A program made the position numbers and the translations under genes. From JAAFHB01 sp038240855 (lineage in GTDB: Bacteria > Bacteroidota > Bacteroidia > Bacteroidales > Prolixibacteraceae): DNA of 6,292 nt. Numbering within the stretch: position 1 is the stretch's first letter; every line of letters starts with the position of its first letter. Below the pieces are notes generated by a model. It had not been told where the DNA came from. It saw only the letters and a list, made by a program, of their open reading frames with translations, and did no database searches. Where the stretch lies: contig JBBRGI010000213.1 in assembly GCA_038240855.1 (NCBI GenBank), positions 1 through 6,292 on the forward strand. Direction: 5' to 3'. Of the stretch, positions 5,100 through 6,292 are shown in pieces.

Positions 5100-6292
5100 A
5101 TGCCTAAAATTTCGAACAGGGGAGATTTATTACCCCAATCGGCCATCCGTAAATTGGTGCCATATGCTGAAAACGCAAAAGCACTTGGAAGAAAGGTTTA
5201 TCACCTCAATATTGGTCAGCCCGACATCAAAACTCCCCCGCATGCCATAGAAAGGATCAGAAATTATGATTTCGAACTCATTCCATACGGCCATTCATCC
5301 GGCAATGACTCTTACAGAAATAAACTCGCACGCTATTACAGGGATCGCAACCTGGATGTTAATCCCGACGAAATCCTGATTACCACGGGGGGATCCGAAG
5401 CAATTTCATTCGCCTTTATGGTTTGCTTTAATCCGGGCGATGAATTAATTGTTCCGGAACCGTTTTATGCCAATTACCTCTCCTTCGCAATTGCATCGGA
5501 TGTCGTGATTCGTCCCATTACTTCTAACATTGAGAATGGGTTTAAACTTCCTTCAATCGACGAATTCGAAAAGTTGATCAATCCGCGTACAAAAGGAATT
5601 TTTATCTGCAATCCCAACAATCCCACGGGATATGTCTATACAAAGGAGGAACTTGAAAAACTAAGTAAACTTGTTCTCAAATACGATTTGTACCTGATCG
5701 CAGACGAGGTTTACAGCGAATTTGTTTACGATGGCAAAACGCATCATTCGGTGCTTGAAATTGAAGGAATCAGCGAGCATGTGATCATGATCGATTCGGT
5801 TTCAAAACGTTTCAGCGCATGCGGAATCAGGATCGGATCGCTTGTCTCGAAAAACAAACTGATTATAAAATCAATTCTAAAACTAGCGATGGCACGTCTT
5901 TGCCCACCTATGTTGGGACAGGTTGTTGCTGAATCTGCTGTGGATTCTCCTCCCGAATACATGGAAGCGGTTTATAATGAATACTTAAACCGCAGGAATT
6001 ATTTCATCAACGCATTAAATGAGATACCGGGAGTATACTCACCAATGCCTATGGGTGCTTTCTACTCGATCGTCAGACTTCCCATCGACGATAGCGATAA
6101 ATTCTGTCAGTGGATGCTCGAAGAGTTTGAATATCAAAATGAGACCGTGATGATGGCGCCTGCATCGGGATTTTATTCGACGAAAGGAATCGGGAAAAAC
6201 GAGGTTCGGGTCGCCTACGTTTTGAATATTGATGATCTCAAAAAAGCTGTTGAATGTCTGAAGGAGGCGCTTTCAGTTTATCCGGGCAGAAC
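5100..6292 (+). CDS. Class I PLP-dependent aminotransferase (aspartate aminotransferase-like), 3' end beyond window
   Basis: Fold-type I aminotransferase that moves an amino group between an amino acid and a 2-oxo acid by a ping-pong mechanism; the donor cannot be read from sequence. The frame is open from ATG 5100 to the edge (397 codons plus 2 nt). TAA at 5082-5084 is in frame upstream, so this ATG is the first possible one. Visible features are LNIGQPD (36-42), tyrosine-glycine Y63-G64, a GGSEA cofactor phosphate-binding loop (97-101), NPNNPTG (171-177) with the PLP-binding Asn174, ADEVY (201-205) with Asp202 and Tyr205, Lys236 in SVSKRFS as the Schiff-base lysine, and Arg370 in EVRVAY as the substrate carboxylate arginine. 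Lys236 is followed by ACGIRIG instead of the more common TGWRIG, suggesting a separate subgroup. Family length is about 400, so only a few residues are missing. It is divergent from ald. Confidence 0.93.
   Translation, partial: MPKISNRGDLLPQSAIRKLVPYAENAKALGRKVYHLNIGQPDIKTPPHAIERIRNYDFELIPYGHSSGNDSYRNKLARYYRDRNLDVNPDEILITTGGSEAISFAFMVCFNPGDELIVPEPFYANYLSFAIASDVVIRPITSNIENGFKLPSIDEFEKLINPRTKGIFICNPNNPTGYVYTKEELEKLSKLVLKYDLYLIADEVYSEFVYDGKTHHSVLEIEGISEHVIMIDSVSKRFSACGIRIGSLVSKNKLIIKSILKLAMARLCPPMLGQVVAESAVDSPPEYMEAVYNEYLNRRNYFINALNEIPGVYSPMPMGAFYSIVRLPIDDSDKFCQWMLEEFEYQNETVMMAPASGFYSTKGIGKNEVRVAYVLNIDDLKKAVECLKEALSVYPGR

Noticed and set aside
4885..5250. A 121-codon plus-strand open frame spanning the divergent gap and the first 150 bases of the aminotransferase
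   Set aside because: It overlaps the well-supported aminotransferase in another frame, has low-complexity lysine/isoleucine-rich composition from the AT-rich promoter region, and shows no recognisable domain.
6240..6292. Apparent lack of a stop codon in the aminotransferase
   Set aside because: The frame simply reaches the window edge at about the family's normal length, so this is not evidence of truncation or frameshift.

Overview
The window looks like chromosomal DNA from a member of the Bacteroidota, probably a Bacteroidales/Marinilabiliales-type organism. This is inferred from the Bacteroidota-style ValRS, alanine dehydrogenase and aminotransferase sequences, from TAnnTTTG (-7 type) promoter elements before three genes, from A-rich leaders without Shine-Dalgarno sequences, and from the style of the intergenic palindromic repeats. 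No database search was possible, so the taxonomic call is a judgement.

Layout: (1) 1-2505, plus strand, is valyl-tRNA synthetase (valS), missing only its first roughly 40 codons at the window edge. (2) 2506-2845 is a 340-bp non-coding stretch full of small repeats: two copies of a 9-bp direct repeat, four degenerate 8-bp tandem units, three hairpins in a row, and a promoter with candidate operator elements. (3) 2846-3516, plus strand, is a two-gene type II toxin-antitoxin module in toxin-first order, HigB-family RNase toxin then HigA-family XRE antitoxin, with a 4-bp ATGA overlap. (4) 3517-3753 is a second hairpin-rich gap holding a perfect 12-bp-stem palindrome related to the one upstream of higB, a long imperfect hairpin, and a strong bidirectional terminator shared with the converging gene. 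(5) 3754-4869, minus strand, is a complete NAD-dependent alanine dehydrogenase (ald). (6) 4870-5099 is an AT-rich divergent promoter region. (7) From 5100 to the right edge, plus strand, is a class I PLP-dependent aminotransferase, open at the 3' end and nearly complete (397 codons visible).

valS is translation housekeeping. ald and the divergent aminotransferase both handle amino groups: alanine/pyruvate/ammonia interconversion and amino-acid/2-oxo-acid transamination. They share a promoter region and could be co-regulated, but the sequence does not prove this. The higBA cassette is the accessory element. It sits between housekeeping genes and is bracketed by related palindromic repeats, which suggests insertion or repeat-mediated movement. 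I found no wholly new system; the most interesting material is the repeat-bracketed toxin-antitoxin cassette and its possibly leaderless promoter.
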